Source: Streptomyces griseus
GTDB lineage: Bacteria; Actinomycetota; Actinomycetes; Streptomycetales; Streptomycetaceae
Length of the DNA stretch: 64,000 nt
Assembly: GCF_001715295.1 (NCBI RefSeq)
Contig: NZ_MDKB01000003.1
Coordinates: forward strand, 451,954-515,953
Direction: 5' to 3'
The notes beneath the pieces were generated by a model. The model worked only from the letters and a program-made list of their open reading frames with translations. It made no database searches and was not told the origin of the DNA. The translations under genes were made by a program, and so were the position numbers. Shown here in pieces: positions 1 through 9,106 of this stretch (positions are counted from its first letter, which is position 1; each line of letters starts with the position of its first letter).

Positions 1-1
1 G

Positions 2-88
2 CTCATCCACGCCCACCCGACCCAGAACGAAGCCATGGGCGAGGCCCACCTGGCCCTGGCCGGCAAGCCTCTCCACTCCCACGACTGA
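2..88 (+). CDS. lpdA: Dihydrolipoamide dehydrogenase (E3), C-terminal end only
   Basis: Only the last 28 codons are in the window; the gene enters from the left edge. The peptide has the HAHPTQNEAMGEAHLALAG type ending typical of dihydrolipoamide dehydrogenases, where the His of the HAHPT motif is part of the active site of the partner subunit. The enzyme reoxidises the dihydrolipoyl group of 2-oxoacid dehydrogenase complexes with NAD+. It lies 58 bp upstream of sucB in the same direction, so the two are probably one operon. The assignment rests on a short tail plus context. Confidence 0.85.
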   Translation, partial: LIHAHPTQNEAMGEAHLALAGKPLHSHD

Positions 89-146
89 TCCAGTCCGGGC
101 GCGACGACCGACCACTTCCGCACTTTCGTAAGGAGCAACCGAAACC

Positions 147-2000
147 ATGTCGGTTTCCGTAACCCTTCCGGCGCTCGGTGAGAGCGTCACCGAGGGCACC
201 GTCACCCGCTGGCTGAAGGCCGAGGGCGAACGCGTCGAGGCAGACGAGCCGTTGCTCGAGGTCTCGACCGACAAGGTCGACACCGAGATCCCCGCCCCGG
301 CGTCCGGTGTCCTCTCGTCCATCAAGGTCGCCGAGGACGAGACCGTCGAGGTCGGCGCCGAGCTGGCCGTCATCGACGACGGCTCGGGCGCGCCCGCGGC
401 CGAGGCCGCTCCGGCCACCGAGCCGGCGGCCGAGCCGGCTGCCGAGCCCGCAGCGGCCCCGGCAGCCGCCGAGGCACCCGCCGCGCCGTCGACCGAGACC
501 GAGGCACCGGCCGCGGCTCCGACCGCCGAGGCCACCACCGGCGCCTCCTCCGCCTCCGGCACCGACGTCACCCTTCCGGCGCTCGGCGAGAGCGTCACCG
601 AGGGCACCGTCACCCGCTGGCTGAAGGAGGTCGGCGAGGAGGTCGCGGAGGACGAGCCGCTGCTCGAGGTCTCCACGGACAAGGTCGACACCGAGATCCC
701 CGCCCCGGTCGCCGGCGTGCTGCTGGAGATCGTCGTCGGTGAGGACGAGACCGCCGAGGTCGGCGCCAAGCTCGCCGTCATCGGTGCTCCGGGCGCCGCC
801 CCGGCCGCTGCTCCGGCGGAGGCCGCTCCGGCCCCCGCGGCAGCGCCGGCAGAGGCCGCTCCGGCCCCCGCGGCAGCGCCGGCAGAGGCCGCTCCGGCCC
901 CGGCGGCCGCTCCGGCAGAGGCGGCCCCGGCCGCCGCTCCCGCCGCCCCGGCTCCCGCGGCACCGGCTCCCGCCCCCGCTGCGGCTCCGGCGGCTCAGGC
1001 CCCGGCCGCCCCGGCGCCCGCACCCGCTGCTCCGGCGCCCGCCGCTCCGGCCGCGTCCGCCGGTGACGAGGGTGCGTACGTCACGCCGCTGGTCCGCAAG
1101 CTCGCCGCCGAGAACGGTGTCGACCTGGGCGCGGTCAAGGGCACCGGCGTCGGTGGCCGCATCCGCAAGCAGGACGTAGTGGCCGCCGCCGCGGAGGCCG
1201 CCAAGGCCGCCGCTGCCGCCCCGGCTCCGGCCGCCGCCGCCCCGGCCGCGGCGAAGGCGCCGAAGCTCGAGGCGTCCCCGCTGCGCGGTCAGACGGTCAA
1301 GATGACCCGCATGCGCAAGCTCATCGGCGACAACATGATGAAGGCGCTGCACTCGCAGGCCCAGCTGACCACGGTCCTCGAGGTCGACATCACGAAGCTG
1401 ATGAAGCTGCGCAACCAGGCGAAGGAGTCCTTCGCCGCCCGTGAGGGCGTCAAGCTGTCCCCGATGCCGTTCTTCGTGAAGGCGGCGGCCCAGGCGCTGA
1501 AGGCCCACCCGGTCGTCAACGCCCGGATCAACGAGGACGAGGGCACCATCACGTACTTCGACTCGGAGAACATCGGCATCGCCGTGGACGCCGAGAAGGG
1601 TCTGATGACCCCGGTCATCAAGGGTGCGGGCGACCTGAACATCGCCGGCATCGCGAAGAAGACGGCCGAGCTGGCCGGCAAGGCGCGGGGTGGCGGCCTC
1701 ACGCCGGACGACATGTCCGGTGCGACGTTCACCGTCAGCAACACCGGTTCGCGCGGTGCGCTGTTCGACACCGTCATCGTGCCGCCGAACCAGGCGGCCA
1801 TCCTGGGCATCGGTGCCACCGTCAAGCGTCCGGCGGTCATCGAGACCGCCGAGGGCACCGTCATCGGTGTCCGCGACATGACGTACCTCTCGCTCTCCTA
1901 CGACCACCGTCTGGTGGACGGCGCGGACGCCGCCCGCTACCTGACGACGGTCAAGGCGATCCTGGAGGCCGGCGAGTTCGAGGTCGAGCTCGGCCTCTGA
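147..2000 (+). CDS. sucB: 2-oxoacid dehydrogenase E2 component, dihydrolipoamide acyltransferase
   Basis: A 617-residue E2 core enzyme that transfers acyl groups from lipoate to CoA. Two lipoyl domains are visible, residues 1-75 and about 140-212, each with the DKVD lipoylation motif (Lys43 and Lys179). They are joined by long Ala/Pro-rich linkers. A peripheral E3/E1-binding domain follows at about 312-347, and the catalytic acyltransferase domain at about 385-617 ends with the HRLVDG active-site motif (His587, Asp591). The start is ATG with AAGGAG 12 bp upstream. The lipoyl groups would be supplied by LipB and LipA, encoded 10 kb downstream. Actinobacterial E2 proteins of this type serve pyruvate and/or 2-oxoglutarate dehydrogenase, so the exact substrate is not decided by sequence. 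A strong hairpin follows the stop. Confidence 0.95.
   Translation: MSVSVTLPALGESVTEGTVTRWLKAEGERVEADEPLLEVSTDKVDTEIPAPASGVLSSIKVAEDETVEVGAELAVIDDGSGAPAAEAAPATEPAAEPAAEPAAAPAAAEAPAAPSTETEAPAAAPTAEATTGASSASGTDVTLPALGESVTEGTVTRWLKEVGEEVAEDEPLLEVSTDKVDTEIPAPVAGVLLEIVVGEDETAEVGAKLAVIGAPGAAPAAAPAEAAPAPAAAPAEAAPAPAAAPAEAAPAPAAAPAEAAPAAAPAAPAPAAPAPAPAAAPAAQAPAAPAPAPAAPAPAAPAASAGDEGAYVTPLVRKLAAENGVDLGAVKGTGVGGRIRKQDVVAAAAEAAKAAAAAPAPAAAAPAAAKAPKLEASPLRGQTVKMTRMRKLIGDNMMKALHSQAQLTTVLEVDITKLMKLRNQAKESFAAREGVKLSPMPFFVKAAAQALKAHPVVNARINEDEGTITYFDSENIGIAVDAEKGLMTPVIKGAGDLNIAGIAKKTAELAGKARGGGLTPDDMSGATFTVSNTGSRGALFDTVIVPPNQAAILGIGATVKRPAVIETAEGTVIGVRDMTYLSLSYDHRLVDGADAARYLTTVKAILEAGEFEVELGL
819..917 (+). 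repeat. 33-bp in-frame tandem repeat in the sucB linker
   Basis: Three consecutive 33-bp units encode the 11-residue unit EAAPAPAAAPA and start at 819, 852 and 885. The first two are nearly identical in DNA. They form part of the flexible Ala/Pro swinging-arm linker between the second lipoyl domain and the E3-binding domain. Copy number may vary between strains. Confidence 0.8.
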
Positions 2001-2029
2001 GTTCGGTGGCTGTAACCAGCCTCACCAGC

Positions 2030-2066
2030 GGCGCCCCCGTCCGGAACGCTTCCGGGCGGGGGCGCC
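2030..2066 (+). terminator. Hairpin terminator after sucB
   Basis: A 16-bp GC-rich inverted repeat with one mismatch and a short loop sits 30 bp after the sucB stop. There is no U-tract, as is common in Streptomyces. Confidence 0.7.
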
Positions 2067-2148
2067 GCCGTATGGTCTAGGGACCACCGGCCGTTCCGTC
2101 GGCCGAGTCGGTGGAGAGCAGCACCGGTTCGCCACGAAGGAGCCCGTC

Positions 2149-2772
2149 ATGACCCCGCCCGTCGTCCACTCGCTGCGCGAACAGATCCGCGAGCACATCG
2201 TGGACGGGATCGTCAGCGGGCGCTGGAAGCCGGGCGAGCGGATCGTGGAGCGCCGTATCGCGACGGAGCTGGAGGTCAGCCAGACGCCGGTGCGGGAGGC
2301 GCTGCGCGAACTGGAGACCCTGCGGCTGATCGAGTCGGCGCCCAACAAGGGGGTCCGGGTCCGCAATCTCACCGCGGCCGACCTGGAGGAGAGCTACCCC
2401 GTACGCGCCGGGCTGGAGCAGATCGCCGCGGAACTCGCGGCCCCCGCCCTCGCCGAGGACTGCTCGGCACTCACCCCGCACGTGACGGCCCTGTACGAGG
2501 CGGACCGGCTGGCCGACGGCGAGGCGCAGGTACGGCACACGGTGGCCTTCCACCGCGAGATGGTGCGGGCGGCCGGGAACGCCGTGCTGCTGCACACCTG
2601 GGAGGGCCTCGGCATCGAGGTGTTCACGGCCCTGTCGATCCGCTGGCTGGGCACGGTGCAGAAGTCGTACGCGGAGGAGCACGAGGCGCTCATCGAGGCG
2701 TTCCTCCGGCGTGACCCGCGGATCGCGGTGCTGGTCAAGGAGCACGTCCTCGGCTGCGCGCCCCGCGCCTGA
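2149..2772 (+). CDS. GntR-family transcriptional regulator (FadR/VanR subfamily)
   Basis: A 207-residue regulator. The N-terminal winged helix (about residues 5-70) carries the GntR signature, including VERRIATELEVSQTPVREAL. The C-terminal domain (about 80-200) is all-helical and of FCD type, which usually binds a small organic acid. The start is ATG with GAAGGAG just upstream. It lies between sucB and aceE, the position one would expect for a local regulator of pyruvate metabolism (PdhR of E. coli is a GntR protein next to aceE). That role is inference here. A perfect palindrome lies upstream of aceE at 2929-2943. Confidence 0.85.
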   Translation: MTPPVVHSLREQIREHIVDGIVSGRWKPGERIVERRIATELEVSQTPVREALRELETLRLIESAPNKGVRVRNLTAADLEESYPVRAGLEQIAAELAAPALAEDCSALTPHVTALYEADRLADGEAQVRHTVAFHREMVRAAGNAVLLHTWEGLGIEVFTALSIRWLGTVQKSYAEEHEALIEAFLRRDPRIAVLVKEHVLGCAPRA

Positions 2773-2928
2773 GCCTCCTCGGACCGAGCCGCCCATGTGC
2801 GCCGCCGGATGCTCCGCCGTGCAGGTCAGCGCCCCTTTTCACCCGCTTGATCCCGTCACTCCGTGCCCCGTTTCGAGGCACCCCATGCCACTTTTCTTCA
2901 TATCGAGAAGTTTTGCCTTTCATCCTTT

Positions 2929-2943
2929 GATCGATCATCGATC
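2929..2943. promoter_or_regulatory. Perfect 7-bp inverted repeat upstream of aceE, candidate operator
   Basis: GATCGAT-C-ATCGATC lies in an unusually AT-rich patch (about 2885-2955) inside the 268-bp gap before aceE. It could be an operator for the adjacent GntR protein or part of the aceE promoter. The role is inferred from position only. Confidence 0.4.
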
Positions 2944-3040
2944 GGCGCCTTACAGTTCACTCGCGGGCCCACCGGCCCGATCGCCCTGTCCTGCCAGTCA
3001 GGGCCTTCTCCACCCCCCTCCATACCGGAAGGCGGCGATC

Positions 3041-5722
3041 ATGACCGACCCCGTAGCAAAGCTTCCGAGCGAGCTCGACCAGCTCCCGGACCGCGACCCC
3101 GAGGAGACCGCCGAATGGGCGGCCTCCCTGGACGCCGTCACCAAGGCCGCGGGCCCGCACCGTGCCGCGTACCTGATGCGGCGCTCGCTCCAGCACGCGG
3201 AGGGCGCCGGTATCGCGCTGCCCAAGCTGCTGGAGACCGATTACGTCAACACCATCCCCACGTCCGCGGAGCCCGCCTTCGACGGCGACCTGGAGATGGA
3301 GTCCCGGATCACCGCGTGGAACCGCTGGAACGCGGCCGCGATGGTCACCCGGGGTGCCCGGTACGGGGTCGGCGGTCACATCGCCACGTTCGCCTCGGCC
3401 GCCTGGCTCTATGAGACCGGCTTCAACCACTTCTTCCGCGGCAAGGAGGGTGACGGCTCCGGCGACCAGCTCTACATCCAGGGCCACGCCTCGCCCGGCA
3501 TCTACGCCCGCGCCTTCCTCGACGGGCGTCTCAGCGAGCAGCAGCTCGACAACTTCCGCCAGGAGTCCGGGGGCGACGGCCTGCCGTCCTACCCCCACCC
3601 GCGGCGGCTGCCCTGGCTGTGGGAGTTCCCCACCGTGTCGATGGGCCTCGGTCCGCTCTCGGCGATCTACCAGGCACGCTTCAACCGGTACCTGACCAAC
3701 CGCGGCATCAAGGACACGTCGAACTCGCACGTCTGGGCCTTCCTGGGCGACGGCGAGATGGACGAGCCCGAGTCGACCGCCGCCCTCGCCCTCGCGGCCC
3801 GTGAGCGGCTCGACAACCTGACCTTCGTCATCAACTGCAACCTGCAGCGCCTCGACGGCCCGGTCCGCGCCAACTTCCGCGTGGTCCAGGAGCTCGAGGG
3901 CGCGTTCCGCGGGGCCGGCTGGAACGTCGTCAAGACGCTCTGGGGCAACGCCTGGGACGAGCTGTTCCAGCTGGACACCACGGGCGCGCTCATCCGCCGC
4001 CTGCGTGAGGTGCCGGACGCTCAGTTCCAGACGTACGCGACCCGCGACGTCGCCTACATCCGCGAGCACTTCTTCGGCGCCGAGCCGGCCCTCGCAGAGC
4101 TGGCGAAGCTGCTGAGCGACGCGAAGATCGCCGAGTGCTTCTACAGCTCCCGCGGCGGCCACGAGGCCCGCAAGGTGTACGCGGCCTACCGTGCCGCCCT
4201 GGAGCACGAGGGCGCGCCGACCGTGATCCTGGCCCAGACGGTCAAGGGCTACACACTCGGCAAGGGCTTCGAGTCAAAGAACGCCAACCACCAGATGAAG
4301 AAGCTGTCGATCGACGAGTTCAAGGGCATGCGCGAGCTGCTCGGCCTCCCGATCCCGGACAGCGCCTTCGAGGGCGGGCTGGTCCCCTACGGCCACCCGG
4401 GCGCCGACTCCCCCGAGGTCCGCTACCTCCAGGAGCGCCGCGCGGCCCTCGGCGGCCCGGCCCCAGCCCGCCGGGTGCACGCCGTCGCGCTGCCCCAGCC
4501 GGAGGAGCGTGCCTTCAAGGCCCTGTACAAGGGGTCGGGCAAGCAGGAGATGGCCACCACCATGGCCTTCGTCCGCCTGGTGAAGGACCTGATGCGGGAC
4601 AAGGAGACCGGCAGGCGCTGGGTGCCGATCGTCCCCGACGAGGCCCGGACCTTCGGCATGGAGTCCCTCTTCCCCTCCGCCGGCATCTACTCGCCGCTCG
4701 GCCAGACGTACGAGCCGGTCGACCGCGACCAGCTCATGTACTACAAGGAGGCCAAGGACGGCCAGATCCTCAACGAGGGGATCACCGAGGCCGGCGCCAT
4801 GGCCGACTTCATCGCCGCCGCGTCGTCGTACGCGACGCACGGCGAGACGATGATCCCGTTCTACATCTTCTACTCGATGTTCGGCTGGCAGCGGACCGGC
4901 GACCAGATGTGGCAGCTCGCCGACCAGCTCGGCAAGGGCTTCATCGTCGGCGCCACGGCGGGCCGCACGACGCTGACGGGTGAGGGCCTCCAGCACGCGG
5001 ACGGCCACTCGCACCTGATCGCGTCCACCAACCCGGCGTCGCTCAACTACGACCCGGCGTTCGCGTACGAGATCGCGGTGATCGTCAAGGACGGTCTGCG
5101 GCGGATGTACGGCCAGGCCGCCCCCGGCGAGGACTCGAACGTCTTCTACTACCTGACGGTCTACAACGAGCCGAAGCCGCAGCCGGCGATGCCCGAGGGC
5201 GTCGAGGAAGGCATCCTCAAGGGCCTGTACCGCTTCAAGGAGGGCGTGCCCGCCGCGGCGGACGCGCCGCGTCTCCAACTGCTCGCCTCCGGCACGGCGA
5301 TCCACTGGGCACTGGAGGCCCAGGAGCTGCTGGCCGCCGACTGGAACGTCACGGCCGACGTCTGGTCCGCCACCTCGTGGGGTGAGCTGCGCCGTGACGC
5401 GCTGGCCGCCGAGGAGGCGATGCTCCGCGGAGAGGAGCGCGAGCCGTACGTGACCCAGGCGCTCTCGGGTGCGCCGGGCCCGGTCCTCGCGGTCAGCGAC
5501 TGGATGCGCGCGGTCCCCGACCAGATCAGCCAGTGGGTCGAGCAGGACTGGTTCTCGCTGGGCACGGACGGCTTCGGCCTCTCCGACACCCGCGACGCGG
5601 CCCGCCGCCACTTCGGCGTGGACGCGCAGTCGATCGCCGTCGCGGCTCTGGCGCAGCTGGCCCGCCGCGGCGAGGTCCCGGCCTCCACGGTCAAGGAGGC
5701 GCGCGAGCGCTACGGTCTCTGA
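3041..5722 (+). CDS. aceE: Pyruvate dehydrogenase E1 component, homodimeric type
   Basis: An 893-residue homodimeric AceE, the usual length for the family. It decarboxylates pyruvate with thiamine diphosphate and acetylates the lipoyl domain of E2. The ThDP-binding GDGEMDEPES motif begins at residue 236 and continues to the VINCNLQR segment near 266. The open frame extends upstream to 2711, but the start is placed at ATG 3041 because of GGAAGGCGG upstream and because family homology begins there. Together with lpdA and sucB it would form the complex. The gap 2773-3040 holds the probable promoter and a palindrome. A hairpin follows the stop. Confidence 0.95.
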   Translation: MTDPVAKLPSELDQLPDRDPEETAEWAASLDAVTKAAGPHRAAYLMRRSLQHAEGAGIALPKLLETDYVNTIPTSAEPAFDGDLEMESRITAWNRWNAAAMVTRGARYGVGGHIATFASAAWLYETGFNHFFRGKEGDGSGDQLYIQGHASPGIYARAFLDGRLSEQQLDNFRQESGGDGLPSYPHPRRLPWLWEFPTVSMGLGPLSAIYQARFNRYLTNRGIKDTSNSHVWAFLGDGEMDEPESTAALALAARERLDNLTFVINCNLQRLDGPVRANFRVVQELEGAFRGAGWNVVKTLWGNAWDELFQLDTTGALIRRLREVPDAQFQTYATRDVAYIREHFFGAEPALAELAKLLSDAKIAECFYSSRGGHEARKVYAAYRAALEHEGAPTVILAQTVKGYTLGKGFESKNANHQMKKLSIDEFKGMRELLGLPIPDSAFEGGLVPYGHPGADSPEVRYLQERRAALGGPAPARRVHAVALPQPEERAFKALYKGSGKQEMATTMAFVRLVKDLMRDKETGRRWVPIVPDEARTFGMESLFPSAGIYSPLGQTYEPVDRDQLMYYKEAKDGQILNEGITEAGAMADFIAAASSYATHGETMIPFYIFYSMFGWQRTGDQMWQLADQLGKGFIVGATAGRTTLTGEGLQHADGHSHLIASTNPASLNYDPAFAYEIAVIVKDGLRRMYGQAAPGEDSNVFYYLTVYNEPKPQPAMPEGVEEGILKGLYRFKEGVPAAADAPRLQLLASGTAIHWALEAQELLAADWNVTADVWSATSWGELRRDALAAEEAMLRGEEREPYVTQALSGAPGPVLAVSDWMRAVPDQISQWVEQDWFSLGTDGFGLSDTRDAARRHFGVDAQSIAVAALAQLARRGEVPASTVKEARERYGL

Positions 5723-5731
5723 CCAGGCGGG

Positions 5732-5769
5732 GAGTGGCGGTGACCGGGTACGCCGGGTCACCGCCGCTC
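5732..5769 (+). terminator. Hairpin after aceE
   Basis: A near-perfect inverted repeat (arms around GAGTGGCGGTGACC and GGTCACCGCCGCTC) begins 9 bp after the aceE stop. It also covers the region just before the WYL regulator start. Confidence 0.6.
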
Positions 5770-5797
5770 CGCCGTTCCCGGGCCGCACAATGGCTCC

Positions 5798-6766
5798 ATG
5801 CGCGCTGCCCGGCTCATCAAGATGGTGCTGCTCCTCCAGTCCCGCCCCGCCATGACCGCCGCCGAACTGGCGACGGAGCTGGAGGTGTCGGAGCGCACCG
5901 TGACCCGGGACGCCCAGGCGCTCTCCGAGGCGGGCGTGCCCGTCTACGCGGACCGCGGCCGGGTCGGCGGATACCGGCTCGTCGGCGGGTACCGGACCCG
6001 GCTCACCGGGCTGGCCCGGCACGAGGCCGAAGCCCTGTTCCTTTCCGGGCTGCCCTCCGCCCTGCGCGAGATGGGGCTCGACGACGCCGCATCCGCCGCC
6101 CGGCTGAAGGTCTCGGCCGCCCTGCTCCCCTCCCTCAGCGACGCCTCGCGGACCGCCGCCCAGCGCTTCCACCTGGACGCCCCCGGCTGGTTCCAGGAGC
6201 CGGAGACACCCGACCTGCTGCCCGCCGTCGCCGAGGCGGTGTGGGACGACCGGATCGTCACGGCCCGCTACCACCGCGGCCCCAGGGGAGAGGTGGAGCG
6301 GGAGCTGTGCCCGTACGGGCTCGTACTGAAGGCAGGGGTGTGGTACCTCTGCGCCCGGGCCGGCGAGGACGTCCGGGTGTACCGCATCGACCGGTTCACG
6401 GCGGTCGCCGTGTCCGGGACCCGCTTCACCCGGGACGAGACCTTCGACCTGCCCCGCTTCTGGGAGGAGCGGGCGGCGCAGTTCGCCCGCTCGATCCTGC
6501 GGACCGAGGTGACGGTGCGGCTGACCGGTGCGGGCGTGCGGCAGCTGCCGCACGCCGTGGACCGGGCGGCTGCCGAGGAGGCGCTCGCGGCGGCCGGGGC
6601 GCCCGACGCGGAGGGGTGGCTGACGGTGACTCTGGCGGTCGAGTCCCTGGAGGTCGCGTACGGCCGGCTGCTCGCCCTCGGACCCGAGTTGGAGGTCCTG
6701 GCACCGGCCGCCCTGCGCGAACTCTTCGCCGATGCCGCCGAACGCCTGCGCGACCTCTATCGCTGA
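5798..6766 (+). CDS. WYL-domain transcriptional regulator (YafY/DeoR-like HTH)
   Basis: A 322-residue protein. An N-terminal winged helix (about residues 1-60, with LQSRPAMTAAELATELEVSE) is followed by a WYL sensor domain (about 140-210), in which the segment around GVWYLCARAGEDVRVYRIDR corresponds to the WYL motif region. A C-terminal WCX-type domain completes it. WYL proteins bind nucleic acid or nucleotide-type ligands and regulate DNA-damage or defence genes. The target here is unknown and no divergent partner is present. ATG 5798 is the only start that gives the full HTH. Confidence 0.85.
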   Translation: MRAARLIKMVLLLQSRPAMTAAELATELEVSERTVTRDAQALSEAGVPVYADRGRVGGYRLVGGYRTRLTGLARHEAEALFLSGLPSALREMGLDDAASAARLKVSAALLPSLSDASRTAAQRFHLDAPGWFQEPETPDLLPAVAEAVWDDRIVTARYHRGPRGEVERELCPYGLVLKAGVWYLCARAGEDVRVYRIDRFTAVAVSGTRFTRDETFDLPRFWEERAAQFARSILRTEVTVRLTGAGVRQLPHAVDRAAAEEALAAAGAPDAEGWLTVTLAVESLEVAYGRLLALGPELEVLAPAALRELFADAAERLRDLYR

Positions 6767-6827
6767 AGGCTTCAATTCGGTGTCTCCGCGTGCGTCGCCC
6801 GCCGCCAGGGCAGATGCTGGACCCGTG

Positions 6828-7376
6828 ATGGACGAAACGGAGTTCTGGGAGATCATCGACAGCACCCGCGAGGCCGCCGACGGCGACCCCGAGGACCACG
6901 CCGACCTGCTGGTGGAACGACTGGCCCGGCTCGACCCCGACTCCGTGCTGGACTTCTCCCGGCACTTCGAGGCGCGCTACAACCGTGCGTACCACTGGGA
7001 CCTGTGGGGTGCGGCCGCCGTGCTGCTCGGCGGGGCGGGCGACGACGCGTTCGACTACTTCCGCTGCTGGCTGATCGGTCAGGGCAGGGAGGTCTTCGAG
7101 GGCGCCGTCCAGGATCCCGACAGCCTGGCCGAACTGCTGGACGACTTCGACGAGGAGATCGACGGGGACGGCGAGGAACTCGGCTACGCCGCCGACGAGG
7201 CGTACGAGCAGCTCACCGGGGCGGTCTCCCCGGACCTGGGCCTGCCGCCCGCGCCCGCGCAACCCGCGGGGACGCCCTTCGCCGTCGAGGACGAGGACGC
7301 GCTGGCGGAACGCCTCCCCGCGCTCTGGGAGCGCTTCGGCGCGGACGAGGACGGGCACCGGTCAGGCCGTGAGTGA
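6828..7376 (+). CDS. DUF4240 domain protein
   Basis: A 182-residue acidic protein beginning MDETEFWEIIDSTRE, the characteristic N-terminus of DUF4240 proteins. The function is unknown. The open frame extends to 6732, but homology starts at ATG 6828 (GTG 6825 is an alternative). The last 15 bp overlap the convergent acetyltransferase gene. Confidence 0.8.
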   Translation: MDETEFWEIIDSTREAADGDPEDHADLLVERLARLDPDSVLDFSRHFEARYNRAYHWDLWGAAAVLLGGAGDDAFDYFRCWLIGQGREVFEGAVQDPDSLAELLDDFDEEIDGDGEELGYAADEAYEQLTGAVSPDLGLPPAPAQPAGTPFAVEDEDALAERLPALWERFGADEDGHRSGRE

Positions 7377-7889
7377 ACGCCCCATCAGGACGTCGTCGAC
7401 GTAGCTGCCGCCCAGGAAGAACTCGCCGGGAAGGACCCCCTCGACGGTGAACCCCTCGGAGGCGTAGAGGGCGCGTGCGGGCGTGTTGTGACCGAGCACG
7501 CGCAGCGTGATCCGGCCGGCCCCCTGCCGCCGCGCCTCGGCGTAGGAGGCGCGCAGCAGCGCGCGGGCCACGCCGTGCCCCCGCGCCCAGTCGGCCACGG
7601 CGAGCCCCTGTATCTGCCGGACGTGCGCGTTGCAGGCGAGGGGTGTGGGGGCGGCCAGTCGCAGGTACCCGGCGATGCGCTCCTCGCCCGCCCCGGTGGC
7701 GGCCTCGGCGACGAGGTAGTCCTGCGGCCGGTGCCGGTCATCGAAGAACGGCTCGTAGGGAGGCTGCGGCCTCGGCTGGACGGCGTGCAGGGTCGACCAG
7801 GTGGCCCGGTCGAGTTCGCCGAGGGCCCTCCCGTCGGCGGCTGCGGCGGGACGGACGGGGAGGAGGGCGCGGAACGTCGGCTCGGACAT
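7362..7889 (-). CDS. GNAT-family N-acetyltransferase
   Basis: A 175-residue GNAT protein. The acetyl-CoA-binding motif A is visible as VADWARGHGVARALLRAS (pattern R-x-x-G-x-A), followed by a TLRVLGHNTPARALYASEGF motif B region. The substrate cannot be read from sequence. The start at 7889 (MSEPTFRAL) is preferred over the frame's upstream limit at 7934, because the extra 15 residues are not domain-like and overlap the divergent promoter. It is divergent from the TIGR01777 gene, with 62 bp between them. Confidence 0.8.
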   Translation of the reverse strand: MSEPTFRALLPVRPAAAADGRALGELDRATWSTLHAVQPRPQPPYEPFFDDRHRPQDYLVAEAATGAGEERIAGYLRLAAPTPLACNAHVRQIQGLAVADWARGHGVARALLRASYAEARRQGAGRITLRVLGHNTPARALYASEGFTVEGVLPGEFFLGGSYVDDVLMGRSLTA

Positions 7890-7951
7890 GCCGGCCACTG
7901 TGCCATGCCGGGTTCCGCGTACGGCACGCTCCATGGGGCAGGATGGACGCC

Positions 7952-8851
7952 ATGCCTCACTCCCGTATCGCCGTCACCGGATCGACCGGCCTCATCGGGG
8001 CGGCGCTCGTGCGCTCGCTGCGGGCCGACGGACACGAGGTGGTGCGGCTCGTGCGGCGCCCCGCCGCGACCGGTGACGAGGTGGAGTGGGACCCGCGGCG
8101 GAGTTACGTCGACACGGCGGGCCTGGTCGGCTGCGACGCCGTCGTCCACCTCGCCGGCGCCGGGGTCGGCGACCGCCGCTGGACCGAGGCGTACAAGCGG
8201 GAGATCCGGGACAGCCGGGTGCTCGGCACCGCGGCGATCGCCGAGGCCGTGGCCTCCCTCGACACCCCGCCGAAGGTGCTGGTCTCCGGGTCCGCGATCG
8301 GTTACTACGGCGACACCGGAGACCGCGCGGTCGACGAGAGCGCGCCGCCCGGCGAGGGGTTCCTGCCGTCCGTGTGCGTGGAGTGGGAGGAGGCCGCCGC
8401 TCCTGCCGAGGAGGCGGGCGTCCGCACGGTGTTCGCCCGGACCGGACTGGTCGTGGCCCAGGAGGGCGGGGCGTGGGGGCGCCTCTTCCCGTTGTTCCGG
8501 GCGGGTCTCGGCGGGCGGCTGGGGAACGGGCGGCAGTACTGGAGCTTCATCGCCCTGCACGACCACATCGCGGCGATGCGGCACCTCCTGGACACGGAGA
8601 GCCTCGCGGGTCCGGTGAACCTGACCGGCCCCTCCCCCGTCACCAACGGCGAGGTGACGGCCGCGATGGGACGGGTCCTGCGCCGCCCGACGCTGTTCAC
8701 CGTCCCGGCACCCGCGCTGCGGATCGCACTCGGCGGCTTCGCCGAGGACGTCCTGGGCAGTCAGCGGGTGCTGCCCGGCCAACTTCTCGACTCGGGCTTC
8801 ACGTTCGCCTTCCCCGGCATCGACGCCGCCATCCGCGCCGCCCTGCGCTGA
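7952..8851 (+). CDS. TIGR01777 family NAD(P)-binding epimerase-like protein
   Basis: A 299-residue atypical SDR of the TIGR01777/YfcH type. The N-terminal Rossmann motif is TGSTGLIGAALVRSLRADGH. The family VLVSGSAIGYYGD segment is present, with the catalytic Tyr context. A DUF1731-type C-terminus ends with FTFAFPGIDAAIRAAL. The role is unknown; homologues resemble nucleoside-diphosphate-sugar epimerases. ATG 7952 is chosen because AGGA lies 9 bp upstream; ATG 7943 in frame is the alternative. Confidence 0.85.
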   Translation: MPHSRIAVTGSTGLIGAALVRSLRADGHEVVRLVRRPAATGDEVEWDPRRSYVDTAGLVGCDAVVHLAGAGVGDRRWTEAYKREIRDSRVLGTAAIAEAVASLDTPPKVLVSGSAIGYYGDTGDRAVDESAPPGEGFLPSVCVEWEEAAAPAEEAGVRTVFARTGLVVAQEGGAWGRLFPLFRAGLGGRLGNGRQYWSFIALHDHIAAMRHLLDTESLAGPVNLTGPSPVTNGEVTAAMGRVLRRPTLFTVPAPALRIALGGFAEDVLGSQRVLPGQLLDSGFTFAFPGIDAAIRAALR

Positions 8852-9106
8852 GAGCGGCCGCGCCGGCGGCACTGCCGGTCCGCCCCGGCCGCGGAGCGGC
8901 GCAGGTCAGCTGCCGCCCGCCGTGGCGCCGGCCGCCGGCCCGGCGCTCCCCGCCGGGCCGCGTGCGACCCCGTGCACCGGTGCCCGGGGTGCGTGCGACT
9001 GTTCCGGCATCGGCCATCCGCCTAGCTTCGATCCGAACCGGTGCGTTCCGGGGGCCTGTTGAGGGCAGTAGCCCCCCAGCAGTCGCGCCGAATCGGGGAG
9101 GGGCTC

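Noticed and set aside
3..1907. Long minus-strand open frame (634 codons) opposite sucB
   Set aside because: It is the mirror of the Ala/Pro-rich sucB frame: low-complexity Gly/Arg product, no domain, and sucB is unmistakable on the other strand.
2711..3040. N-terminal extension of aceE to the full open frame
   Set aside because: The extra 110 residues overlap the GntR gene end and the AT-rich promoter-like region, and AceE homology begins at 3041.
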